The position numbers and the translations under genes were made by a program. From contig CM036617.1 in the NCBI GenBank assembly GCA_020746105.1, positions 162,138,912 through 162,202,911 on the forward strand: a DNA stretch of 64,000 nt, written 5' to 3'. The stretch comes from Trogon surrucura (Eukaryota; Chordata; Aves; Trogoniformes; Trogonidae). A model generated the notes under the pieces. That model was not told the origin of the DNA and searched no databases. It was given only the letters and a program-made list of their open reading frames with translations. This document shows, in pieces, positions 1-11,900 of this stretch; the first letter of the stretch is position 1; the number at the start of each line of letters is the position of its first letter.

Positions 1-1430
1 GAAAATTAATTGCTTGGAATGAGGCACAGGCAGGTAGAGCCAAGCAAATCACATCATGTCCTCTCCTCCGGACTCTGTCAGACCATCTAATCACAGCCTC
101 CTGACTTGAACCCTGCATGGTACTGAGCCCTTTGGCCCTGATCCAGAAATGCACTTAAGCTTATATTTAACTTTGTGCATGTAAATGGTCCTGTTGACTT
201 CAGCAGAGCATTTTGTGTGCCTAAAGTTGAACATGTGCCTTAGTGTTTTGCTGGATTTGGGCCAAAGAGCGCAGTCATGTGCAGGAAACATTTTCAGCTT
301 GATAAGGCCGTTAAAAGATATTTCCTGGTTGCCCTTCTGCAGCTGATGCCACATCACAGCCTGATTGGAGGATCCCTGCACTACTGAGAGAGTGATTTTA
401 TATGCCATGGTCCTTTATAATGTAATAATCCTGGTGACACATGGAGCCTATGGTCTGGTCACAGGCTGGGTGCTCCCTGTAAGCCCGATCTGCAAAGGAT
501 CCTCGAAGACTGAACACAGTACAAAATCATTGGAGCTGCTGAAGGTTTAATGGCATACCTCAAATTAAAAGCTTGGGAATAGGATAGAGTGCTACCTATG
601 TCTGGCTTGCAGACAGGAAGGTGACATAATTCCTCTGCAACCTCAGAGAAAGAGATCAAATGATTTTTTTTATATGTATTTATAGAATCAAAGACATATT
701 TGAAGAAAGAGTCTTCCTATTTTAAGTGACATATGAAGTTCACTGATACAATGGAGGAATTAATAGGGAAGTTTTTTCCAACCTTTTACACATAAATCAT
801 AGCAAATACAAACATTTTAAACAAAATAGTCTTCTCAAAGGACAGTGCCAGAAAAAAACCCAACAAACAGACATGCAGAAAAAGAAACAAATACTCAGGA
901 AATATGAGGATCTTTTGCTAATGCATTCATGACCACGCTGTACTGTGCTATGAGATGGCATGAGTGTGCTGTAAAAAGGAACATCAGATGGCTCTGAAAA
1001 CACCTATCCTTCCCCACCTGCTGCATAAAAGCAGAAAAATAATATCTCCTAAAGGGGATGATACTGAGCTAGTGTAGAAGATACGAAGATCATAAACTTC
1101 AAGAAAAGATTTTAGGACAAGGGGAGACTTCTGAGCAACTTGTTGGCTGGACAATTTAGAATGCTAATAGTGAGAATCCACATTCATGAATCAAATGGAA
1201 TTTCCATGGAAAAGTTAAAGTGGAAAAATGCCCATACTTCAGAAGCTTTAAAAATTAATATATTGTTAAGGAGGTAGCAGGACTGTTTGGACTGCTGGCT
1301 GAAGTTTACTGACTTCATTCATGCCATTCATGCTTCGGTATAAGCCAGCTGAGGTCTGATGGCAAGCTGGAGCGTTTTCAACCACTACGTATCAAGACTT
1401 TCTTTGTATGGTCCTGGTGGTAGAGAGGGA

Positions 1431-1503
1431 TATTTCTTTTTCTTCCTCTTTCTCTCTTTCTTTTCCCCTCCCTTCCTTCCTTTCTTTCCTCTCTGTCTCT
1501 CTG
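1431..1503. repeat. C/T-rich low-complexity tract
   Basis: About 70 bases dominated by TTTC, CTCT and CCTT units. A chance open frame covers it. Confidence 0.85.
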
Positions 1504-3535
1504 GCCAACAGTCCCTGTAATTTGATGAAGCCTCTCTGTGCTACTTACACTGACATGTTTTGTCAGTTCTCAAGCAGCCGGCATCCCTCTCAGTGAAATA
1601 CGATTAGAAGGGAAGTGAATTTGCCTTTAGTTCATTTACAGCAACACCTTACGTCTCCTGAAGCAATATCCCAAAGTTCTTTTACCTCAGTCTCCGCAGC
1701 TAGCTGAGGTACGGTCCTTGCCAGCCACAAGCAGGACTTGTGGGAGGAGGATGATGTTGATACGCTCCTGATGTAAACTGCAGTGAGCATCTATGGAAGC
1801 AGAAGGCAGTTCTCTCTCCTGAAGTTTAACTAAGACTCCCAACTTAACATCTTCCCTTTTCCAAAGAATCGGTTCTTTAGGTATTGCAAGGAACCTAACT
1901 CCGGCCGCAAAAAAAAAATGTGACCATCTCTTGCAGCGCAGTGCCCCCTAGCACTGTCTCTCCACATTGGTGCAGAATGGAGGGAAGAAGGCCACTCTGC
2001 TCAGTCAACAACACCTGCGGGACATTGGCTTTCCCCAGGAATTTTCACACCAACTATTGACCCAGTCCAGTCATGCTTAGCTTGTGGGATCCGACAAGAT
2101 CACAGCTTGAAGTGGTGTGGCTGCCCGGTAAAGCAGAGAGATTCTTAATTGTGTTCAACAGTGTGTTCTTGGTGGAGGACTGAAATAACACAGATTTCTT
2201 TATTTGGTGACATTATCCAAATGTGAACTCTAATTTTCTCATATGAAGATCAAGGTCTTTATTTTCTCCTTCTTCCTCTGCTACATTTTTTATGGCCTTA
2301 TAAGGCTTAAAATTTTATCTAGGAGCTGAAAGCTAGTTTTTATTTCTTCCCTTTGCAGTTTCTCCCACGCAGACAGGGCATAGAGCAGGAATTCAGATGA
2401 AGTTCTCCTTTCGAATTTCTTCACTGTCTTTTGTATTACTTTGACACCATTATCGAAATTTTCTCATGTAAATAAACACTCAGAACACGTGCCTGTCTCT
2501 TCCAGAGTGCACTTTACTGGTAGGTCTCAAAGGAGAGAAGCTAATATTGAATATCTAAGAATATTATCAGAGGATAATATACAATATCTCTACTTACAAT
2601 TGATAAATTGATTGTACAGGAAGGTTAAATGAATTAACTAAGGCCTCCCAGCAGGTCACTGGCCAGTCTGAGCTTTCTTGAGTATTATTTACCTGTGATT
2701 TAAAAAGATAAAGCCCTTTGGTTTCTATATATAAAATGTACCCTTTAAGTGGCAAATAAATAGTTATTACTGTACACTGTGCAGTCCTGGTTGAAAAACC
2801 TGCATCACTACTACTCGCTATAGATAAGTTAATCTTTTTGTAAAAGAATATCTAAGTATCATAAAAACAGGTGATTCAGCTCAGACTGAACACAGAAAAA
2901 CTACCAACATAGTACCAGCCCAGGCAATGCTAATATATTCATTAAAAAATTTCTGGATCGCCTCTCAAATAATGAGGTAGAAGACAATGGTAAACCTGGC
3001 AACACAGAGAGCCTGTACACCATCCCTTCCAAACAGATGTGCCCTTCCACTGGATGAAGCTATGGCACTCCTTTTCATCCTGAAAAGCAATGGCAGATTA
3101 CTTCTCTGGGTTATATCTGAAAAGTGATCTAGTTCCTGTAATCAGCACAAACTTGGTGTTACTTTAACAAGCTTGGTCAGTCTCACTGTAAACGATCTAT
3201 TTTCCATGCCTTGGAGGGCCCTGTGTAACTTCAGTAACTTCTAGCCCCCTTCCTCTCCATTTTCAGGAATTGAGATGATGACGGAAGGGTTTGTTTTTCA
3301 AGTCTCATCTGAATGTGTCCTGCATCTGTGTTTTATAGTAACTCTTAGCATTCCCATGGCACCCAACGTATTTAAAGCTTATTACAAAGCATTCAGCTTG
3401 TTAGCCCTCAGAACACGCAGGAAAGGTGTTATTATAGAAATGAAGAAACATACTCAGAGGAGTTACTTGGCCAGAGAGAGAAAGGAGGTGGTGCTGGAGC
3501 TCTGATTATAATCTAGTTGTGCGTGGGCCAGACTA

Positions 3536-3587
3536 CAGTGTCAAGTTATGGAATAACTTGTCACCAGTGTCAAGTTATGGAATAACT
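3536..3587. repeat. tandem pair of palindromic 23-base units (period 29)
   Basis: Two identical 23-base copies at 3536-3558 and 3565-3587. Each contains AAGTTAT-GGA-ATAACT, a 6-7 bp stem with a 3-base loop. Confidence 0.9.
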
Positions 3588-5373
3588 CCACTTCTCTCAG
3601 ATACTGATCTGAGATGTTGATAGACCAGGTGTATCATGATGTTAGTGATACCAAACTTTCTACAACAACAAAGAAAAAAAGAAAGTGCCAGGCACACCTC
3701 ATTTTTCTTCTGTGTTACTCTGCAGAGGTCGGTGGAGTTGTTCCTTGTTTACAGCTAGTGAGTCTGAAATGACAGTCCAATCTGATGGATTCAGTTTCAG
3801 CTGTAGTACCTTGAGCAGATAGCCCAAGTACCTAAAGGATTTTCTGCATAGGGTTTCTCATATTGCAATTTGGAGCGCAATGATTTGGACACTGATGCGT
3901 GTAAATCGAGTGTGCTGTTAAACACCCTGCCTCATACATACTCACCCTGTTAGCACCTCAACACCATCTAATTTTTTCAGTGTGTTCATTAATACACGTT
4001 CCCAAGAAGCTCACATCACTATTACTCCCTTTACACAGATTGGGATTTGAAGCACAGTGAGGTAAAGCTGTCACACAGGTTGTCTATGTCACAACCAGGG
4101 TAGGAATCTGCGTTTCCCACTGTTAGCACTATAAACTTGATCTCTAGTAGCAACACCCATCTCGATGCTTTTGCATACCAATGCTCCAAATAAAAGCTTG
4201 TGTTTCCATAAGATTGGATGTTTTAATTTTATATGGACGGTATGATTAAAGAAAAGGTGTAGGCAGGCTATGCTTCACCCAGATGGAGCAGAATTGTAAA
4301 TCTAAAGACTTAGCTGACTATTTAGAAATTTAGGACAGCTGGTCCCTGGCCTTTAATACCAGCATAATTTATAACTACACATGCTTAAGTCTTGTAAACC
4401 CTGCGGAAAGTACTCTGACATTATACACACTGGTTTGATACTGTGATTAATCACCCCTCAGTCCCCTTTGCAGGATAATAAGGCTGTCTGTATCTTGCAG
4501 CTGGAAATCTCCTTCCTTACAGTCCCAGTTCTTCTATAACATTTACATTTCTACAGCTGATAGAAATTTATGGTTCCAAAAGGGGATAAAGGAAAGCAAA
4601 ACAAACAGGACTTTTCTATAAATTCCACTAAAGCTGCTCTACTAAAAAAGTACTTTGAGATTAAATGTCGGGAGTGCCTGGGCAGATACAACACTGCTTT
4701 TTCCAGCTCGGTCTTAGCAGTTTCTGACCCCTTTCTGACCGAAAGCGCTGAGCAGGGTGACGGGTGGTGGTGGTGGGGTGACAGGAGAAAAAGGAGCATT
4801 TGGGCAGGGTTAAAAAACCGCAGGATGAAATCCTTGTTTACAGTCCAGCTAGGTCTTTCCCTTTTTTTGCTCCATCCTCTTTTCACCACCCATCGAAAGA
4901 GGGAAAGAACCAACACTCTGCGCTCCTTTTGCATTTTCTGATCGCTTTCCAAAATCCTTTTAGAATGTTTCTCCTCCTCCCATTTAAGATCGGGTCGCAC
5001 ACAGCCGAGCTGGTTTCGGGGAGCGATGGGCCAAGCTTCCCAAAGCGAACAACAACCCCCCCCCCCCACCGGGTGTGTTCTTCAGGTGCTTCTTCACACC
5101 CTGAGGCGCCGAGCGGGGCGGGAACGTGGGGGGCGCGACGGGAGAGAGGCAAACTGTGACTGGGGTGGACGGGGGACTCCTCGGGGCCAGAACCGTCCCT
5201 CGGGTGGGACACCTCGGGGGTACAACTAGTTTTGTTATGAGTTTGAACAACCATCACCCCCCTCCCGGCGGCACCAGCGGGGACGCTGGCCAAGGCCGGG
5301 GGCTTCTCCTCAGGACCGGCCGGTTACCTGCGGCGCCCAACCGCCGCCCGCGCGCGGCTCTCCCCGCACTATT

Positions 5374-5510
5374 CCGTATAAGGCGCTGAAGCCGCGGCCC
5401 CGCCCCGGCCCCGCTTGGCCTCTCCCGCCGATGAGGTAATGCGGGGCTCCCATTGGTCGGGGGTGGCGGCGCCCCCGGAGCCCGAGAGGGCGCGATCGAG
5501 GCTATAACTC
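5374..5510 (+). promoter_or_regulatory. TIMP3: TIMP3 core promoter candidates (GC boxes, inverted CCAAT, TATA-like)
   Basis: Elements in order: TATAAGG at 5377-5383; GC-rich Sp1-type boxes at about 5399-5416; ATTGG (CCAAT on the - strand) at 5452-5456; and GCTATAACTC at 5501-5510. A CCAAT box about 50 bases ahead of the last TATA-like element is a normal spacing and would place initiation near 5530. The upstream TATAAGG would instead start near 5405. Mammalian TIMP3 promoters are usually described as lacking a classical TATA box, so multiple starts are possible. Confidence 0.5.
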
Positions 5511-5529
5511 GGCTGCACCGGCCCGCCGC

Positions 5530-5816
5530 GGCGCAGCGCAGCTCCGCACCGCACCCGTTGAGCCGCCAGCCGAGAGCCGCGGACTTGCCGTCCCTTCGGG
5601 CTTGCACCGTCTCGCCGAGCGAAGGCTGCGCTGCCCAGGCCCAGCGAGAGAGGAGAGAGGAGAGAGGGGCAGTGAGAGGAGGGAGACAGGCAGGCAAGGC
5701 GGTCGCAGCGCGGGGTCTGTTAGGAAGCGAGCGTAAAGTCAGGCGAACGAACAGAAAAAACACCCCAAAACCAGCGATTGCCCCTCCTGCTCCGCAGAAG
5801 TCACCTCGGGGGCGAC
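5530..5816 (+). other. TIMP3: probable TIMP3 5' UTR
   Basis: About 290 bases lie between the inferred start site and the ATG. It contains a purine-rich GAGAGAGGA stretch at about 5645-5695 and no upstream ATG, so scanning ribosomes would first meet 5817. The 5' edge is inferred only from promoter motif spacing. Confidence 0.5.
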
Positions 5817-5940
5817 ATGACGGCGTGGCTGAGCTTCCTCGTCGTGTTCCTTTGCAGCTGGAGCCTGCGGGACTTGGTGGTGGAGGCTTGCACTTGCGTC
5901 CCCATCCACCCGCAGGACGCTTTCTGCAACTCTGACATCG
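5817..5940 (+). CDS. TIMP3: TIMP3 coding exon 1 (signal peptide and inhibitory wedge)
   Basis: The exon runs from ATG through 41 full codons plus one G (phase 1), followed by the donor GTAAGT at 5941. It encodes the 24-residue signal peptide, beginning M-T-A-W-L, and mature residues 1-17, including Cys1-Thr2-Cys3 and Cys13. The single G joins TG at the start of exon 2 to make Val18. It lies in a CpG island, as expected for the TIMP3 first exon. Confidence 0.97.
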
Positions 5941-8900
5941 GTAAGTGCCGCGGGCGGGCGGCCCCTCCTCGCACCTCAGCCCCCACCCCTGCTTCCCCAG
6001 CTCCGGGGCGAAGCGGCCCCGACGGGCGATGCGAGGGCTCCCTGAGGGCTCCCCGAGGGGGAACCGAGGCTCCTCGCGTGGGGTGGCGGCACCTGCTCCG
6101 CTCAGGCGAAGCCCGTGAGTCTAGAAAGTTCTGCGGGACCCCGACGGGGGTTGCGCACGGGCAGCAGCCGGGCTGTCACCACAAGGAAGCCTGGTGGAGA
6201 CGGAGGTGGGACGAGTTAAACCGGTGAGGGGTGACCTGACCTTTCAAGGTAGGTTATGGCTCCGTAGCTGCTTGTGTGCCTGGGATCGTAAGGGGAGAGG
6301 GGTGTGGTGGTGCACCCCCCGCCCCACAGCAGCCCTCAGGGACGGTGGGGAGCGAGGCCCTCTTCCAGGACGGCGATGCAGCCTCTCCAAGAAATGCTTT
6401 AAAGAAATCAGAGTAGCTGGTTTTCCTACAGCAAGACAAAAAGGCAGTCGGAGGTGTGGCAGCCAACACTTCCTCCACAACCTAGTGACAAACAGTAGGA
6501 GGCAGAGTTAGGACGAGTCCCCTCAAGGCAGGAAACAGCCCGTGGTGGTTGGTGGTGTTGGCAGGTGCTGTGCAGGTAACTTCAGGGAGGGCTGGAGAAG
6601 CACCTAACAAGTGTCTCCACGCTTTCTGCCAGCCACCTTTTGGTCTTTGCAGCGGTGGGAGGTCTGCAAACATGCAGACTTTTTGGAAAGTTGAGACACT
6701 TGTATTGGACCCTGGCTGATGTTCTCAGTGATGGGTTTTAGCATCTGTAAGGGTCTTTAGATGGGGGACAAGGGGAACACCCAAAATCTCTGAAGAGGTA
6801 ATGGAGACTCTGGTCCCAAGTCCTTTGGGTTGTTTGTAGCCAAGGGTGGTTAACCAAATACGGTTGCTGCCTGGTAAGTGTCCTGTGGCCAAGTGTGTGA
6901 AATCAGGTAGTCCTCTGAATTAGTGTTGGACACTTGTCCATGTAACAGTAAATACAGGCTGTCACTTACGCAGTTGTGAGTGGACTGCATGAGTGAAGTC
7001 TTCTTGCACACGTGTGGGTTGTCTTAGTAGCCCAGTGTAAAAGGGGCTGGGGGTGTTGCACTGCTGGTACCTCCACAGTACTGACCTCAAGTGCAGTCTG
7101 CAAAGAAATCTACCTGGCAACTGCTATAGAAGTCAAATAGAAAATAATTCTCACTGCAGCAGAACACCCATTGCCATGAACCCTGCCAGTGTTTCTTTCA
7201 AGTTAGCCAAGCTTACTGGCAAAGAAATCTCTCTCCCTTGCCTTTAACTCTTCTACAGAAACTGCAGTTATGCCTGGTTTTTCATGTCAAGTGTATGTAG
7301 TGTATATGCTCTTGAATGTCAAAAAAAAGCATTACATGTTGAAAGTGCTGGGAAGGTTACAGTATAGTTTTATACTGGAGAATTCTTCCAGGAAACTGTT
7401 GCCGTTTTCATAGTTTGGATCAACAGGTTTGCTACCTAAGTGGCAACTGAGAGGAATATTGTCCTTTCTATAAAAGTGAGACTGTGAAATCATTTTTCCA
7501 CACCTAAAGCTGATGACAGCATGTGGCCTTCCTTAACTGCATTTTTGGAAAAGGTCTACTTTCTTGCTCTGATTAGGTCATGTTATACTAGATTAAGGGT
7601 ATTTTTCAGTTCAATTCAATTTCTTAACATGCTGTTAAATAAATTTCTTTTTTTTTTTTTTTTTAATGAATACACACTGGCAGTATATTTTTGGTCTCTT
7701 CATTATATCCCATGCCTTGGCTTTGGTCTGAGACATACTAATTCAAAAAGGTGATGTCAGGGGGACTGTCATCCCTTCAGACATCACAGTAGTACAAAGC
7801 AGGAGAAGCACAAGGGGAAAGAGTGACTTACTTGTAGATTACTTAAATGCAAGTTTTGTGTGATGGGTTGAAGCGAAAGTAAATTCTTACATTTGCTAAA
7901 CTGTCTGGAAAATGTGATGTTTCTGCAGGCTGATTTAATAAATGCTGTCATGTTCTTCGTGTCCTGAAAGGGCTAAAAGCACGACAAAGGTTTCTAGCTC
8001 TGGAGGAATTAATCATCTCCATGGAAACTGATGGCAGTGTACTAATGCAGTGTTTAGACAGACTAAACTACACGCTGGGTTATAAAACACATTGTGGGGA
8101 AGAAAGGGACTTGGCAGCAAGTTTTTATCGGTCTTGAAACTCCTGACAAAATAGCAGCTCAGAAGGGAGGAGTCAATGCAGTAAGGGCTGGAGCAGGAGA
8201 GCTTTTTAAAATAACTCCTACAACAATACAAGATACTAACTGGCTAGGTGGCAGCCTAGGAGAGGCTTTTCATCTTCAGAAGCACTGAAGAAGGAGAAAA
8301 CTTAGTTTAGGAGTGTAATACAGACTCTTACTGCTGGTCTTGCATGCCTAGCCAGTGAAGTCCTACAAGTTTATTCCCTTCTCCTTTAATCTGATCTCAC
8401 TAGACATTTACTTTTTGATCTTCCTGTGGCTCAGTTTTGATGCAGACTCCTACCTCTGCAGTCATTAGAAGGTTTTAATCTTCACAGAAACAGATGGTCA
8501 AATAAACCCGTTGGAAAGGGCAGGATTTCAACATGTACATTCTTTGAAAGTGAAGGTTGTGGTCTTCTAGGGGAAGCTTGGACTCCATGCACAACAATAA
8601 CTTTTTTCCTTTATTAAAAATAAGGAGCGGGCTGGGGGGGAGGAGGGAGGGAAGAGGAACTACTGCCAGACTGGTCACAAGGGGTCTTTTCACTCAGAGT
8701 GAGTGTTTCAACCTTATGAATGGAGCAAAAGTGAAGAGGTATGTTTCATCTGGCCCTCTGAGGTCAATCAATAATAAAATTGCTGATTTAACTCTTGGCT
8801 TTCTTTCTTTAACTGGATCGATAAGTGCCAGAACAGGCAGTACAATAATTAGACAAACAGCAACTGCTATGACTTGCCATCTGAACTTTGCTTCTTCCAC

Positions 8901-11900
8901 TCCCGCCCCCTGCCTACGACCCCTTCCAGATGTGAATATTTTTCTTTTGTTTGAATTAAGAGACCTTTTGAAAGAACAGACACCAGGCATGCTTTGTTCC
9001 ATTGTGACAGAGCTGTGACATTTCCAGCTGGACATAGCTGACATGAAAAGGGCTTGTTTGTCCTTTTTTTTTGCAGGAGCAGCAGGAACTTTTAAGCTTG
9101 GCTGCTGAATGTTGCATTCACAGGTTTGGAAAAACACCTCCTGCCTGATGTACTCTGCCCTATCTACCCTTCAAAAAAAAAAAAAAAGCCACTCAAAAAC
9201 CCCTGTGAAATTGCCCGTTGGTTTTTGAAAAACCAGTCTACAACTGATAAAGTACTTTGTCCACTCTACACCTCTCTCACTTTCATCTCATGCATATACT
9301 TCAGCAAAGAGCTATGGCACTACTAGCTCTCTCTTACCTAAGTTCAAAGGAGTTCAAAATAGCATTCCATTCTGTAGTTCACATTGGGGGAAGAAATACC
9401 AGTTTCAGGAAGGATGCTGGTGGGTAGTGCCCCTCTCTGTTCTAAATAACCTCTCGCTTGGCGAGGTGGATTTGGTGAGCTTTGGGGAGGTGAAGGTAAG
9501 CTCTTAGTCCCTCGGTGCTAGGGAAGCCATTCATTCCTCCTTCCTGCCATACCCGTAGCACTGAGTCTGCAACACCTGCAGTGTCTCACCCTCTTTGAAA
9601 TGAGAACATGATGTGAGAAGAGCAAGAAACGATAGACAAGGAGAAAGGTTGTGAATTTGTTTGGCCCCAAGTCTGAGCACCTAATTGAAAACCTGCCCCT
9701 TGTTTTTCATTGGTTTTCTTGAATTGTTCATGCCACCTTCTCAGTAGTAAACTAAAAGAGATAGACAGAATGACTTGATCATACATGAGATTTTGCACAT
9801 GCAGTCTTTGCCTTGGCATAGACTCTGCAATGAGGTCATGTGCTGTCTTATCTTTTAAGGCAGATGAGTAAGGTCTGCCAAGTTAAATTAAAATAAACCA
9901 GCTCCAATTAATTATAATACTAGTCTTTTGAGTGGAGATGAATTTAAAAGAAATTTTAGAGTTACATGTCATGACAGTGATTGCAAAAGTGTTGCGTCCA
10001 CTTTGGAATCCGACTTTTGTGGAGGAAGTAATGATGTTTCATTTCAGACTGGACTTCCTGTTTTAGAAGCAGGAAGTCGGAGAAGCATCTCATAAAGCTT
10101 GCAAAAAAACCCACCTGCAAACTCCATTTTACATGGAAAGAACTTGAGATTTGCTTAACTTATGGAATCCCAATGTCCATGGTAAAAACAGTGGTGAAAG
10201 AATGTGTTCCTTGTGACTCGTCATGTCTTCTGACAGAAAGATGGTCACTCTAAATGAAATTGTCCTATTTAATAGAAGTGGAAATACAAGTTGCTTGTTT
10301 GTGTTTTTTGTTGGTTATTTGCAGTTAAAGTCCATAGCAGGGAGATCACCTTGTGGGATCTGGAGTTTGTCAGCTCTCCAGATCTACGTATTTTAAAAAA
10401 ATGTCGAGGTTACTGCTTGGAAGATGTAGTGAAGAATGTTGCATAAGGCTCCTTTGGTATCTCGTTACTATGGCATATGCTTACTCCAGATTTCCTGCAG
10501 GAAGTAACTACAGCAAGACCTCTGAGCCAGCGGAGAGCCAGATGTTTTAACCTTGAGCTCCATATTTTATGTAGACATTTCTTTCGTTCTTATTTTCACT
10601 GATTTCCCACCTGTCCTTGAGAATGGTCCACCTGCCAACTGCTTGTTTCTGGGAAGAGGTGGGCTGGTGGGAACATGGTTATGTACAGCCTTACACAGCG
10701 CTAGCAATTTTTTAGCTTAGCAAAAGTTTTCATCTGGAGTTGGAAAAAGCCTGCTTTGTTCATGTCGGTTTGTCAGGATGTGCAGATTTGATATAGGCGT
10801 AGTGGTACAAGGTGATAGATTCATTCTCAGCTTCATCAGTGGACTTCACATTTTCCAAGACACAAAATACAGTTAGTCCTGCCCTTTCAGAGTCTCTTAG
10901 CTGTGGCAACTGAATTGGCACCTGATGAAACAGACCTCTGCATAATCCCACTGTCAGTCATGATGGGAGGGACCAGGAATCTTTAGTAGGAGCATTCAGT
11001 GAGTCACCTTGGCCTTGATTGGATTTTAAAGCTGTTAAGATGAAGACTTAGTTTTTTGATGTAATGCTGTTGTCTGAGGTCACATTTCTTTTTCCTCACA
11101 GCCCCAATACCATGTGATGCTCTTCTGTAGCCCAACCAAACATGCATCAGTGAAGAAAGGAGCCCGTTGGGGCTGGGCAGGAGGTCTTGTCATTAAATGA
11201 AATGTCCGCTGGATGCTTTCTGGAAGTTTATAAGAGCTAATAAACCTGAGAGGACAGCTTGGTTTGAGTTAGCAGGCAAGGCCAGGCTCTGAATCGTACT
11301 AAGCTAAGGGACGGATTTCAGTCCTAATAATATCTGCAGTGCATGTGTCTTGAGTTTCCTTTTAATTATGAGATTTATTTTTTTTTCCAGTTCAAGTTGA
11401 AGAGGCTTTTTCTCTGATGTGCTGCTTATTGCTCTAGACTTTCGGAGTATGATTCTGTCTTTCAGATGATGCTGTTGTAAGACTGTCTTAACTTTTCCTC
11501 GGTTTTGTGGCACTTGTTGCAAATAGCAGAGCTGAAGGTCAGCCTCTTCGTCTAAGTACTTGGAGCACAGAGGAAGGAGGCACGCTGCTGGGGCTTTATT
11601 AAATACCACAGCTCTTCCTTTAGAACAGATAGCTGAAAGAGCACGCCAAAATTAGCAGTGCTCTGCCCACTGGTGATTCTGCTACCAACCTTATTTGCCC
11701 ATATCAGGCTAGGTCCTTATTTAAAACTGTTTAAACTGGATTTGCCTTGGAATAACTTGAGAGAATAAGTTAATTGGTCAATTTCAAATTTCTGCTGTTT
11801 GAAAGGATTAGGTTGGTGTTGCGTCTGCAGTAAATGAGACCAAGGTAGGTTAGATGGATTTATACCCTCACACTAAATCTAAAATCTTGCCCAGTTATCA

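Larger units (their letters stand above)
1..4999. other. SYN3 intron upstream of TIMP3; no gene seen
   Basis: AT-rich non-coding sequence. I see no exon on either strand with homology to a family I know; open frames are short and unremarkable. It holds a pyrimidine-rich tract (about 1431-1503), an inverted GATA palindrome (2561-2580) and a tandem palindromic repeat (3536-3587). TIMP3 upstream enhancers could lie here but none can be proved from sequence alone. Confidence 0.7.
5000..6300. promoter_or_regulatory. TIMP3: CpG island spanning TIMP3 promoter, exon 1 and start of intron 1
   Basis: CpG and GC density rise sharply from about 5.0 kb and fall away after about 6.3 kb, against an AT-richer background. 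The stretch contains GC boxes near 5399-5416 and a 12-base C run at 5056-5067. In mammals the TIMP3 CpG island is a known target of silencing by methylation. The edges were judged by eye. Confidence 0.85.

Noticed and set aside
4551-6511. Many overlapping open frames on both strands around the CpG island, up to 172 codons
   Set aside because: GC-rich DNA has few stops, so long chance frames are expected. Only the TIMP3 exon 1 frame has a recognisable product, a good start context and a splice donor.
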